A DNA stretch of 48,809 nt from Rhizobium leguminosarum (GTDB lineage Bacteria > Pseudomonadota > Alphaproteobacteria > Rhizobiales > Rhizobiaceae). The position numbers and the translations under genes were made by a program. Below the pieces are notes generated by a model. It ran no database searches, had not been told where the DNA came from, and saw only the letters and a program-made list of their open reading frames with translations. The stretch's first letter is position 1; the number at the start of each line of letters is the position of its first letter. Location: NCBI RefSeq assembly GCF_001652265.1, contig NZ_LWBS01000423.1, positions 1 to 48,809 of the forward strand, read 5' to 3'. This document shows positions 17,390-25,209 of the stretch, piece by piece.

Positions 17390-17794
17390 TCAGATCCAAG
17401 CGATTGGGGGCCTTTGCTCGACCAGTTCGATGCTGCCTGAGATAGCGGGGAACACAGCAACACGAAATGACACCCGCACCGAGTGTCTGGAGGTGGTCGC
17501 AGACGATTGCGCAATTATTCCGTCCGGCTGGCAATGTGATCCCAAGATGGATCGAGCATCGCTGCGATGGTGGCCGTCGGCTGATGTTGGCGCGACGCTG
17601 ACCGCGATTTGGTTAGTGTGCGGGTGATCGACAGCCGTAGCCGAGCAGGGCACATAGAACGTGCCCAATAAAAGCGCTATCGCGACAAAGACATTGATCA
17701 GTGGACGCATCGGCTCGTTTGCGGATCGACAGCTATGACTCAGCGTCCGCATCATGCTGAAGTTCGTCTTTCCGGTCAACGCACGGGCCGTCAT
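17390..17794 (-). CDS. Small exported protein, CopL-like in layout
   Basis: A 134-residue frame not recognised by family. A hydrophobic segment (PLINVFVAIALLLGTFY, cleavage after SATA) is preceded by 32 polar residues from the ATG at 17794. The alternative start at 17710 (MRPLINVF) would give a normal signal peptide. The ATG at 17794 overlaps the stop of the gene at 17791-17973 in an ATGA, which argues for coupling. The mature part has several His residues and ends VEQRPPIAWI, similar in layout to the other small exported proteins of the copper region. Confidence 0.55.
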   Translation of the reverse strand: MTARALTGKTNFSMMRTLSHSCRSANEPMRPLINVFVAIALLLGTFYVPCSATAVDHPHTNQIAVSVAPTSADGHHRSDARSILGSHCQPDGIIAQSSATTSRHSVRVSFRVAVFPAISGSIELVEQRPPIAWI

Positions 17795-17973
17795 TGCAGC
17801 ATATTCCTAAGCAAGAACGCCGACGTCACCAAGACAGCGATTATCACCAAAGCAAAGGCGAACTGCATTGACGCGCGATGTGCAATCGCCGGGCGTACTC
17901 TTCTCCGACCCCCGCGGCGGCGAGAGTTCACGAGCACGACTGTCCTTCTGAATAGCTTCTTCTTTCCTGACAT
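17791..17973 (-). CDS. Small basic single-pass membrane protein
   Basis: Sixty residues from the ATG at 17973, which has GGAGGAG four bases upstream. An N-terminal half very rich in Arg and Lys (KKKLFRR and RRRGGRRRVRP) is followed by one hydrophobic helix (FAFALVIIAVLVTSAFLL). The topology is probably basic end in, short tail out. Its stop overlaps the start of the next gene by four bases. The function is unknown; it sits at the end of the redox array. Confidence 0.6.
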   Translation of the reverse strand: MSGKKKLFRRTVVLVNSRRRGGRRRVRPAIAHRASMQFAFALVIIAVLVTSAFLLRNMLQ

Positions 17974-18054
17974 GCTCTCCTCCGGAGCACGGATCATTTG
18001 TGTCTGCTCTCCGAGCGCAATCTTTCAAACTCAGGACGCAAACCGCCCTCCGTC

Positions 18055-18358
18055 TCAGACTATATACCGATCCCAGGAACCATAGTGCTCCTTGCTCCTT
18101 CGTCCGCGCGGCAGGCCGAGGCCGATTATGACGAGCCCGGCAACGGTATCGTTTAATGTGGCGCCGGTCGCGCCGGCGAAAAACCAAGGCGCCACGATCA
18201 GCCACAGCCCGAACGGCAGGTTCAGAAACCGCAGCGGTCTTGCCACTTCGGCTATGGCACAGACAGCGATCGTAATGATCATTGCTCCGGCAAGGTGATC
18301 GCTGTCCGCAATAGCGCCTTCCGTGCCGAAGACCAACGGCGAAAACATGAGCCACCGC
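18055..18358 (-). pseudogene. Detached SPW-repeat domain of the upstream fusion gene
   Basis: This frame encodes WLMFSPLVFGTEGAIADS, four hydrophobic helices, and a typical end (GRRSKEHYGSWDRYIV). It is an SPW-repeat domain and continues exactly where the protein from 18279-20579 leaves the right frame near 18352-18360. One missing base in a G-rich stretch of the coding strand explains the split. No start codon or ribosome binding site precedes it, so it is probably untranslated unless the shift is a sequencing error or is bypassed. Confidence 0.75.
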
Positions 18359-20579
18359 CGACGATGCAGCTCGCGGCAAGGGTCCACGGAACCGTCATGC
18401 CTCGGATCGCCGCAGCTGTCTGAACAACGAACGCCGCGGAAAAGCCCGGGTCGTTCCTGTCGGCCCCTCCGTTCGGATCCGGTCCGCCCTTGAAGAATGT
18501 GCGCCAGAAGGGACGGCCTTCGCGAACGCTGCGCATCATGTACTGGCCCATCGCGACAACCTCGTCGAGCGTCAAGGGAATCATGACCAGCATCGCGAGC
18601 GCGGCGATCAGACAGAGCGTGCAGTAGGTACCGATCATGATCGGCTGGATGATTATAAAGAAGATCGAGACGCCGCCAAGTGGCACCACCAGGATGAAAA
18701 AGAACGTCACCATCCAGGGCATCGTCCGCCAGCGCGTCGCCGTGCCCATGGCGCCCATGAGCGTCTCGATCATATAGGCCGCAGCACCCAGTCCAGCGTC
18801 CGGAATCGGCCAGGCGCGGGACATGTCAGACGTGATGATGAACTCCGTACCATTCTTGCCGTTCCCGCCGGAAAAGAACGGCTCCCAGATCGCACCGACG
18901 TGGCCGAGTTGATAGGCGGTCAGATAACGGGCGATGAGGAAGCCGGCAAACCCAAGCGCGATGATCGGCAACCGCTGCAGCCAGGATGACGGCGAGTAGC
19001 TCCAGCCGGGGGGCAAGGTGCTTTCGTCCATCATCCCTTCCTGGCTCATGCCTGGCATCATCGGGACGAGGACCGAAAAGGCGATTGCCAACGCGCCGAC
19101 GATCGTGTCGTTCATCAATGCAGCGGCACTCGGTGTCCAGAAGAACAGGGACGCAAACAGGGGCCAGAGGCCGACAACCGTCGTCCCCCATGGTGCCCAT
19201 GAGAAACGCGGCGACAATGAGAGAGAACCGAAGAGCATCAGCAGCAGACCGGAGCCGATGTCGCTCCACCCGGTGATCGCATTGCGCATGGCGGTTTCCC
19301 ACAGTCCGCGCTCGTGCGTGACGTCGCGGACCGTTCCGCTCGTTGCTGGATCGAAGAGCGCGTACTGAAAGGGGCTGGTGAGGAGCCAGAGGCCAAGAGT
19401 GATAACGAGGAACTGCGCCCAGAGCATTTGCTGGCCCATACCCTCCATCTGCGTCATGTGCCCTTGATTCATCTTGTCTGCGTGCAACGCTTCGGCTCGC
19501 TCGCGCGCCTTCGCGCCCCTGCCCGCCACCTTCGCCGCATTAAGCTTGTTTGCCCGATACCAGGCTGCGGGGTCGGCCTTGAGCGCGTCGATCATCTGCC
19601 GTAGCGACTTTCGCAAGGAATGCTGCGGTTCCCAGCCGAGGAGCTTGCGGGCACGGGTGATGTCGATGGCGTAGTGATCGTCGGCAATATCGACCATCCA
19701 CGGTCGAACGAATGGCTCCTCCCCCAGCACGTCCTGTTGTACCCAGGCGCCAGCTTTGGCCAGCGCCTTCGGCACCTCCCGCGTTCTCCAGCTTTCGCCA
19801 CGGATCAGCCGGCCGATCTTCTCCTGCATCTTGCCATATCCGATGGTTTCCGGTTCGCCGAGAAGCAGCGGCACCTCCGAGGGAAGCTTTTTCCGTCGCG
19901 CGATCAGGCGTTCTACCGCGTCGGTGAGGTCCTCCAGATGGAGGAACGATTGCCCGGTCCTCAGGTCGCCCGGATAGACATGCCCCGTCGGGTCCTCCTC
20001 GTAGATGCGCGCGATCTGATTGGCGAGAAAGCCGTTGTGGCAGAGATCGTCGTAGACGCCGGCCGGTCGAAGATTGACAACCGGGATCGGCCCGTGCTGC
20101 TCGTGAATCAACCGCTCGGCCTCGATCTTGGAAGCGCGGTAAGGCAGGTTTTCTTCGAGAGGCCAGTCCTCATTCATCACGTCACCTGGCCGGCCGCCTT
20201 TATGCGCCAGCATCGAGCTTGCGAAGATGAACTGCTCGACCTCGAATGGCTGGAGGGCGTGGAGAAGCTTCTCAGTGCCATGAACCGTGATTTCGTCATA
20301 GAGCGGGTTTGGTTCGCCGGTGAGATCGAAATATGCGGCAAGATGGATCACCGAGGCGATGCGGGTGCCATAAGCGACACGGATACGCTGAAGGCCGGCG
20401 GCCACGGCTTCGTCGGATGTCAGGTCGATGCAGACACATTCCGCCGCAGGAGGGGGTTGACGCGCCATTGCCCGGTCGAGGCCGATCAGCGCGAACCGTC
20501 CGGCGAGCTTGTTGATGATTGCCGAGCCGATAAAGCCGGTACTGCCCGTCACGATGACCGTATTCTTCCGCCCTGCCAT
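18279..20579 (-). CDS. NAD-dependent epimerase - SPW - VKOR fusion protein, frameshifted at the end
   Basis: Three parts in 766 residues. Residues 1 to about 330 form an NAD(P)-binding extended SDR domain (TGSTGFIGSA at 11-20, YRASK at about 148). About 385-510 is a membrane SPW-repeat region. About 545-720 is a vitamin K epoxide reductase (VKOR) domain with the active-site CTLC near residue 650. VKOR passes electrons between a quinone pool and periplasmic thiols, which suits the DsbA, CcdA and TlpA genes next door. The last 30 residues (GGGSCFRRWSSARK) are out of frame; the true end is the SPW domain at 18055-18358. The ATG at 20579 follows a GGAG. Such epimerase-VKOR fusions occur in other Rhizobiales; the substrate of the epimerase part is unknown. 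Confidence 0.85.
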   Translation of the reverse strand: MAGRKNTVIVTGSTGFIGSAIINKLAGRFALIGLDRAMARQPPPAAECVCIDLTSDEAVAAGLQRIRVAYGTRIASVIHLAAYFDLTGEPNPLYDEITVHGTEKLLHALQPFEVEQFIFASSMLAHKGGRPGDVMNEDWPLEENLPYRASKIEAERLIHEQHGPIPVVNLRPAGVYDDLCHNGFLANQIARIYEEDPTGHVYPGDLRTGQSFLHLEDLTDAVERLIARRKKLPSEVPLLLGEPETIGYGKMQEKIGRLIRGESWRTREVPKALAKAGAWVQQDVLGEEPFVRPWMVDIADDHYAIDITRARKLLGWEPQHSLRKSLRQMIDALKADPAAWYRANKLNAAKVAGRGAKARERAEALHADKMNQGHMTQMEGMGQQMLWAQFLVITLGLWLLTSPFQYALFDPATSGTVRDVTHERGLWETAMRNAITGWSDIGSGLLLMLFGSLSLSPRFSWAPWGTTVVGLWPLFASLFFWTPSAAALMNDTIVGALAIAFSVLVPMMPGMSQEGMMDESTLPPGWSYSPSSWLQRLPIIALGFAGFLIARYLTAYQLGHVGAIWEPFFSGGNGKNGTEFIITSDMSRAWPIPDAGLGAAAYMIETLMGAMGTATRWRTMPWMVTFFFILVVPLGGVSIFFIIIQPIMIGTYCTLCLIAALAMLVMIPLTLDEVVAMGQYMMRSVREGRPFWRTFFKGGPDPNGGADRNDPGFSAAFVVQTAAAIRGMTVPWTLAASCIVGGGSCFRRWSSARKALLRTAITLPEQ

Positions 20580-20591
20580 TCGAACCTGCTC

Positions 20592-20678
20592 CTATTCTTT
20601 GGGAGGTGGCAGAAACCCTTTGCCATATCCCAGTGCCTGCAGAACCGGCATCGCCCAATAACATCCGAAATCCGACAT
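20592..20678 (-). CDS. Possible 28-residue microprotein
   Basis: The frame starts MSDFGCYWAMPVLQALGYGK and ends PPPKE. It fills the 140-base gap between the methyltransferase and the epimerase fusion. Its stop lies only 12 bases before the epimerase ATG, beside that gene's GGAG site, as in a leader or coupled peptide. There is no strong ribosome binding site of its own. The hydrophobic, aromatic content resembles a very short membrane or cofactor-binding peptide. Not recognised. Confidence 0.3.
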   Translation of the reverse strand: MSDFGCYWAMPVLQALGYGKGFLPPPKE

Positions 20679-20720
20679 CGCTTCGGGACGGTCGCTCTTT
20701 TAAAGTCGCGCTGGCGCCGA

Positions 20721-21332
20721 TCAATTTGGCCGTGCGCTGCCTTCGTACATGAAGCTCATCGGCCTCGGTCCTGGCATGTAGCCAGTCTCGATACGGTCCG
20801 TCCGAAATCCCGCCGCTTCGATCATCGAGCGGATCGGACGATTGAGATGGCAGCCGCCGCTGACGCAGCACCACGCCGGGGTCAGCCGATCCTGCCACCA
20901 CCGCACGCTCACGTCTGGCGCCAGTCCGTGCTCGACGAACAGGAGCCTGCCACCGGGCTGCAGCACACGGCGCATTTCACCAAGTGCTGTAGCGGCTTGT
21001 GGAATGGTGCATAGGGTCCAGGTCGTAACCACGGTGTCGACACTGTGGTTATCAAGCGGGATCGCCTCTGCGGAAGCCTCGATGAAGGAGACGGGCATGC
21101 TCGGATGTGGGGCGCGGCGGGCCATGGCAACAAGCTTCGGCGCCGGTTCGAGCGCCAGGATCTGCGTTACGGGTGCACGATAGAAAGGTAGGTTCAGGCC
21201 CGAGCCGATACCGATCTCAAGGACGCGACCCTCCGCCGTGCCGATGACCCGCTCACGATAGGGCTGCAGACGTTGGTTCCGCATTGCAAGATCACAGAGT
21301 CTTGGCAGGATTACATCGCAATAGAAACCCAT
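20721..21332 (-). CDS. Class I SAM-dependent methyltransferase
   Basis: A 203-residue cytoplasmic methyltransferase of the UbiE/Methyltransf_11 type. Motif I is VLEIGIGSGLN, followed by the acidic residue in LALEPAPK. SFIEASAEAIPLDNHSVDTVV and EMRRVLQPGGRLLFVEHG complete the fold. The substrate is not evident. The C-terminal half contains two adjacent Cys segments (WCCVSGGCHLN) typical of a subgroup found in metal or arsenic gene sets. It lies between a Tat-exported Cys-rich protein and the epimerase-VKOR fusion, all on the minus strand. Confidence 0.85.
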   Translation of the reverse strand: MGFYCDVILPRLCDLAMRNQRLQPYRERVIGTAEGRVLEIGIGSGLNLPFYRAPVTQILALEPAPKLVAMARRAPHPSMPVSFIEASAEAIPLDNHSVDTVVTTWTLCTIPQAATALGEMRRVLQPGGRLLFVEHGLAPDVSVRWWQDRLTPAWCCVSGGCHLNRPIRSMIEAAGFRTDRIETGYMPGPRPMSFMYEGSARPN

Positions 21333-21346
21333 CGGCTCGCCTCCTC

Positions 21347-21928
21347 TCAGTCATGATGATGTTCGGCACCTCCGCCACAGCCGCTCGACAGATTCCAGAC
21401 GTCGACGAGTTGCTCGCCGGTGAAACGGTGTTCGCGGATCAGGAGTTTGCCGAGCCCGCCGTAAACGCGCCAGCGCCAGCATTGGCAGCAGCAGGGACCC
21501 TTCTCGTCGGAGTTATCCATGGCGTATTGGTACGCCTTCTCTTCGTCCGGGGACAGTGCCGTGTCGTACTGACTCATCGCTCTTTGGGCGATACCCGCGA
21601 CAATATCGTACGGGTCCGGCGGGATTTCGGGGATGGCAGCGTACTTACGGAGAGCTTGCACCTGTTCGCCATAGCGGTGCCGGTCCATCGGCGCGCAACA
21701 GGAGCCCTGAAGCCGCGCTGTGAGTGGCATCTTGGCGATCGACTCCGTGAAAGCAGCCGAGCAAGTGCTGTTGCCGTGGGTGCGCAGATAATCGAAGCGC
21801 TCATCAAGACTTTGGGTCTCGGCGGCAACTACGCGAATCGGCCTAATCAGTTGCAGCGCGATAGTTCCGGTAACGACGATGAATTTGCGCCGGGAGAAAT
21901 TCGGTCGGAGTCGGGCAGCCTTGGTCAT
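21347..21928 (-). CDS. Tat-exported Cys-rich conserved hypothetical protein
   Basis: A 193-residue protein with a twin-arginine signal (NFSRRKFIVVTG) and hydrophobic stretch. The mature part has Cys in STCSAAF, GSCCAPM, GPCCCQCWRW and SSGCGGG and ends in HHHD. The segment CWRWRVYGGLGKLLIREH with FTGEQLVDVW is the recognisable core of a conserved family that I have seen only as hypothetical. Export by Tat suggests folding with a metal or cofactor in the cytoplasm. The gene begins the distal part of the copper-redox array and ends 14 bases before the methyltransferase. Confidence 0.75.
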   Translation of the reverse strand: MTKAARLRPNFSRRKFIVVTGTIALQLIRPIRVVAAETQSLDERFDYLRTHGNSTCSAAFTESIAKMPLTARLQGSCCAPMDRHRYGEQVQALRKYAAIPEIPPDPYDIVAGIAQRAMSQYDTALSPDEEKAYQYAMDNSDEKGPCCCQCWRWRVYGGLGKLLIREHRFTGEQLVDVWNLSSGCGGGAEHHHD

Positions 21929-21981
21929 GGTGGATGGTTGGACCTTCCCTAATCGAGCGTATTCTCATTCCTCTGATACAC

Positions 21982-22188
21982 TCAATGCCAACGGGGCAGC
22001 GTGAGTTCCCGATACGCGACCGCCAATGTGCTTTGGTGGCGTGTGCCCTCCTTGTGATGACCGGAACTTTGGTCGAGCGTTTCAAGCGCACGGAGAAGGT
22101 GTTCAGCGACATCGTCCCTGCCTTGCCGACACGCCTGACGATAGAGGGTTAGTATCCTGCGTTCCAACTTTGCGGTTAGAGTTTTCAT
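21982..22188 (-). CDS. Small helical hypothetical protein
   Basis: Sixty-eight residues from the ATG at 22188, which has a GGAGG upstream. The frame is open upstream to 22338, but that region belongs to the next gene in another frame. The protein is all-helical by appearance: KLERRILTLYRQACRQGRDD followed by VAEHLLRALETLDQ. Similar short proteins (row of helices with a central CRQGR) occur in alphaproteobacteria with unknown role. It lies between the zinc-ribbon-like protein and the Tat protein on the same strand. Confidence 0.65.
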   Translation of the reverse strand: MKTLTAKLERRILTLYRQACRQGRDDVAEHLLRALETLDQSSGHHKEGTRHQSTLAVAYRELTLPRWH

Positions 22189-22240
22189 AGTTGGTTCCTC
22201 CAGATCTCGTTTCGCGGCTCTGTGTTTCCCCGGTCGAGGC

Positions 22241-22474
22241 TTACCAACCCCGAACGGGCCTTTGCCCGCAGCATCTGCGCTCCCGTTGAACCGGTGGGCA
22301 CCTGATGGAACCGAACGAGCAAAACACGCAGCAGTCACCGGGATTCGGGCGCAACAGCACTCCGCAGCTGAGGCACTCGTAGTAGAATTGGCAAGTGTCC
22401 GTGGGCATAGTCTCGCGCTTTGCGATGCCGCAATGCGGGCAGGTTAGAATTGATTCAAGTATGACGGCATCCAT
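22241..22474 (-). CDS. Small Cys-rich zinc-ribbon-like protein (GDCCVFCS family)
   Basis: Seventy-seven residues from the ATG at 22474. Two CxxC pairs, TCPHCG (about 12) and CLSCG (about 34-38), suggest a zinc ribbon. They are followed by PGDCCVFCSFGSIRCPPVQ, a motif shared by a small conserved family often found near mercury and copper resistance genes. It is probably a metal-binding cytoplasmic protein; no enzymatic role is known to me. The C-terminal 14 residues are basic and probably divergent. Same strand and spacing as the redox array. Confidence 0.75.
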   Translation of the reverse strand: MDAVILESILTCPHCGIAKRETMPTDTCQFYYECLSCGVLLRPNPGDCCVFCSFGSIRCPPVQRERRCCGQRPVRGW

Positions 22475-22551
22475 TGCGGTATCACCCTTTGACGATCCCG
22501 TGCCGGGACCGAGGTTTCGACCATTGATGCAAACACCTTGGTTTTCGCACG

Positions 22552-23286
22552 TCAGCCGATACGAGCGAGCATCGGCACATTCTCCAGGAGCCAGAAGGAA
22601 AAAGCCGACATCGTGCCGGTGATCATGGCGATCCCCATCGCCACCATCACCCCGCCTGCACCGATCTGCAGCGTTCGTCCCAGCCGACGCATGGCTTTCA
22701 GGCGCCGCGCGATGCGGTCGGCGAACGCCGCGGACAGCAAGAACGGCACACCCAGGCCGAGCGAATAGGCGAACAGGAGGACAATGCCCGCCGCCGCCGT
22801 CGACGACAAGGCGCTGACGGTCAGGATCGCGCCGAGGACCGGTCCGATGCATGGGGTCCATCCGAAACCGAAGGCCAGCCCAAGCAGAAGGGCTCCAAAC
22901 GGCCGGCCGCCACGAATATTGCCATGGAAGCGCAGGTCGCGTTCAAACCAGGGGATGCGAATGAGGCCGGTCATGAACACGCCGAGCAGTACGACGACGG
23001 CACCGCCAATCATGGCCCCCTCGTATCGATAAAACAGAAGTAATCTGCCGACCGCCGTGGCTGTTGCGCCGAATGCCACGAACACGGTCGAGAAGCCGAG
23101 CACGAAGCAAAGGCTGAGCAGCAGCGTCGCCAGGCGGCTAGCCACCGCATCATCGCGTTGACCGAGCGCGTTGCCGGAAACATAAGACACGTAGCCGGGC
23201 ACAAGCGGCAGAACGCAAGGTGACAGGAACGAGATCAAACCCGCCGAAAAGGCGGTAACCAAACCGATATTGGAGATTGCCGACAT
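22552..23286 (-). CDS. ccdA: Cytochrome c biogenesis protein CcdA
   Basis: A 244-residue inner-membrane protein with six helices that moves reducing equivalents from cytoplasmic thioredoxin to periplasmic thiol proteins. The two family motifs are present: LSPCVLPLVPGYVSYVSG in helix 1 and FGWTPCIGPVLGAI in helix 4, each with its redox Cys. It begins 7 bases after the DsbA-like gene, in an operon with SCO and two TlpA-type thioredoxins, so its likely targets are those proteins. Confidence 0.93.
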   Translation of the reverse strand: MSAISNIGLVTAFSAGLISFLSPCVLPLVPGYVSYVSGNALGQRDDAVASRLATLLLSLCFVLGFSTVFVAFGATATAVGRLLLFYRYEGAMIGGAVVVLLGVFMTGLIRIPWFERDLRFHGNIRGGRPFGALLLGLAFGFGWTPCIGPVLGAILTVSALSSTAAAGIVLLFAYSLGLGVPFLLSAAFADRIARRLKAMRRLGRTLQIGAGGVMVAMGIAMITGTMSAFSFWLLENVPMLARIG

Positions 23287-23293
23287 CGATACT

Positions 23294-24166
23294 CTATCTC
23301 CCCCGCGCCGATGCGATCAGCTGCTTCATCCTGTCGGCATCGGCGAGGCCCTGCAGAACTTCTTTGCCGGCAACGAAGGTCGGCGTGCCCGAAATGCGCA
23401 AGGCTTGCGCGAGCGCGATATTGCGTTTGATGGTCTCGTCGATCGCCGGATCTTCCATGTCCTTTTTCAATCGCTCGACATCGAGCCCGACGTCAGCCGC
23501 GACGTCCAGGCTGGAGGTCTCGGTAATGCGGCCCTCATAGGTCATCATGGCCTTATGGAAGGCGAGATATTTGCCCTGCTTCTGGCTTGCGAGCGCGGCG
23601 CGGGCAGCGAAGACCGAGCCGGGTCCGAGGATGGGAAACTCCTTAAAGACGAGGCGCAGTCCCTTGTCGGCTTGTTCGAGCTCGTTGAGCATCGGTGTCG
23701 CCCTGCGACAATAGGGGCAGTTGTAGTCGAAGAATTCTACTAAAACGGCATCGCCTGTTGGATTTGCTCCGAGCGGCGAAGCTGGATCATTGAAGATTTC
23801 ATCGTGCCTTTGAGTGAGAACCGCAGTCAGCTCATTCTCTTCAACGGCGTGCTGGCGTGCTTGCATGCCATTCAGGGATTCGACGATCACCTGGGGATTT
23901 GCGAGCAGATATGTCCGCAGTTCGCCTTGGAGATCGACGGTATTGCGAAGGGGCGGCAGGATCCCTGCCGCATACAGCAGCGCCAAGGTCAAAAGAACAG
24001 CCGAGACCGCGGCCAGAGCGAAGGAGCCGAGCACCAAAGGTTTAAAGCTTCGGATCGGTCTTTCGCGTGGAGGCTTGACATCGGCCAAATTCGCCGCTGC
24101 TGGTGCCGTATCGGGGTGAAGCCCGGATGAGCCGGAGACCGGATCGTTGGGCACATCGCCTGTCAT
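23294..24166 (-). CDS. DsbA-family thiol:disulfide oxidoreductase, membrane-anchored
   Basis: A 290-residue protein with a 45-residue cytoplasmic tail, one membrane anchor (LGSFALAAVSAVLLTLALLYAAG) and a periplasmic thioredoxin-fold domain. The active site is CPYC in FFDYNCPYCRRATP, and the cis-proline loop is GTPTF near the end. The segment between anchor and active site (ANPQVIVESLNGMQ) matches the dimerisation region of Com1/ScsC-like proteins. It overlaps the SCO gene by four bases (ATGA). It probably isomerises or oxidises copper-damaged periplasmic thiols and is likely recharged by CcdA or VKOR. Confidence 0.9.
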   Translation of the reverse strand: MTGDVPNDPVSGSSGLHPDTAPAAANLADVKPPRERPIRSFKPLVLGSFALAAVSAVLLTLALLYAAGILPPLRNTVDLQGELRTYLLANPQVIVESLNGMQARQHAVEENELTAVLTQRHDEIFNDPASPLGANPTGDAVLVEFFDYNCPYCRRATPMLNELEQADKGLRLVFKEFPILGPGSVFAARAALASQKQGKYLAFHKAMMTYEGRITETSSLDVAADVGLDVERLKKDMEDPAIDETIKRNIALAQALRISGTPTFVAGKEVLQGLADADRMKQLIASARGR

Positions 24167-24855
24167 TGGAAGGCTCCCTTAAGTTTCTCCCAGAAACTCG
24201 GCTGCTGATGTGCATGAGGTTGCTGCGTCCGGTTGGTGAGCGCGTTGACGAGGACCACCAGGTTGACCGGCTCGAACTTCAGGCTGTGAAAGCGGGCGCG
24301 AAGGCGACCGTCCTGGTCGATGACGTGGGTGACGGTCCCATGCATCCGCATGCCCTCCTCACTCCGTGTGAACTTGAGCCCGTAGGCTTCGGCGATCTTG
24401 CGGGTGCTGTCCTCGGGTTGATCAGGCATGGCGGTCAGGAAGACCCAGTTCACGGGATCAAGTCCGTGGATCTGGCCGTATTCGCTGCGGATACGGCCCG
24501 TATCGCGCTTCGGGTCTGTGGTGATGGTGACGAACTCGACCATCGCCTTCATCGGCGTCTGGTTGATCATCGCCTGGAGTTCAGCGATCCGCTCGGCGTG
24601 AAGCGGACAAACGTCCGGGCAGTTCGTGTAGATGAAATTCAGCACGACCACCTTGCCGCCCAGATCGGAAAGGCTGACGGTGCGGCCTTCCGCATCCTGC
24701 AATGTGAAACCGGGCGCTTCGCTGTCGACCGGCTGGAAATATTTGTCGTTGTGGCGGAGACCCTGATCGACCTCCTCGAGCGAATGCGCCAGGACCGGGG
24801 CGACGGAAGCCACCGCCACCGCGATGGCAAGCATGGCTGAGCGCAGTATACGCAT
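24163..24855 (-). CDS. SCO1/SenC family copper chaperone
   Basis: A 230-residue exported protein with a signal peptide (SAMLAIAVAVASVAPVLA). The thioredoxin-like SCO domain has the copper-binding NCPDVCPLH and a downstream His in MHGTVTHVIDQDG. SCO proteins deliver copper to the CuA site of cytochrome oxidase or act as thiol reductases. Here the gene sits 3 bases after a small membrane protein and overlaps the DsbA-like gene, so a role in the copper/thiol module is likely. Confidence 0.9.
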   Translation of the reverse strand: MRILRSAMLAIAVAVASVAPVLAHSLEEVDQGLRHNDKYFQPVDSEAPGFTLQDAEGRTVSLSDLGGKVVVLNFIYTNCPDVCPLHAERIAELQAMINQTPMKAMVEFVTITTDPKRDTGRIRSEYGQIHGLDPVNWVFLTAMPDQPEDSTRKIAEAYGLKFTRSEEGMRMHGTVTHVIDQDGRLRARFHSLKFEPVNLVVLVNALTNRTQQPHAHQQPSFWEKLKGAFQ

Positions 24856-24858
24856 GGC

Positions 24859-25209
24859 TTACCTTTCAACGGCGTTGTGCTCGGACGCGCAGCACGACCG
24901 CGGCATCTCCTGCGTACCAGAGACCGCGCTGTCTTCCGAGACGATCGAGGATGCCTTGTTCGCAGAACCCGCCACGCGCTTCATACACAACCCCAACGCA
25001 CACATGGCGACGCAGGGAAGTACGCTCAGCAGCAACGGTGCGACGCCGGCCGCGACCAGCCAGCTCCAGTTGAACGCCAAGCCGAGACCGAGCACGAGCG
25101 TTCCGAGCAGGACAAGCCCGCGCCGGCCGCGTAGCCAGGAAGGAAGCCTGACCGTCAACGGCTGGGACCGTGCGCGAGGATGAACTTCTGTCGAGTTAGT
25201 CGTGTTCAT
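24859..25209 (-). CDS. Small membrane protein with C-terminal Cys pair
   Basis: 116 residues. A basic N-terminus is followed by two hydrophobic helices (GLVLLGTLVLGLGLAF and LVAAGVAPLLLSVLPCVAMCALGLCM) and a polar tail ending RSCCASEHNAVER. Similar two-helix proteins (DUF2933-like) are common in heavy-metal operons of alphaproteobacteria; their function is unknown. Cys residues in the second helix and the CC pair could bind Cu(I). Its start overlaps the stop of the upstream TlpA gene in an ATGA. Confidence 0.75.
   Translation of the reverse strand: MNTTNSTEVHPRARSQPLTVRLPSWLRGRRGLVLLGTLVLGLGLAFNWSWLVAAGVAPLLLSVLPCVAMCALGLCMKRVAGSANKASSIVSEDSAVSGTQEMPRSCCASEHNAVER

Noticed and set aside
19620..21014. 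464-codon plus-strand frame
   Set aside because: Opposite the epimerase domain and methyltransferase, with no family pattern.
21938..21952. GGACCTTCCC upstream of the Tat protein gene as a fourth CueR site
   Set aside because: Only one half-site is present, no GGGAAGG partner at the right distance and no promoter with a 19-base spacer.
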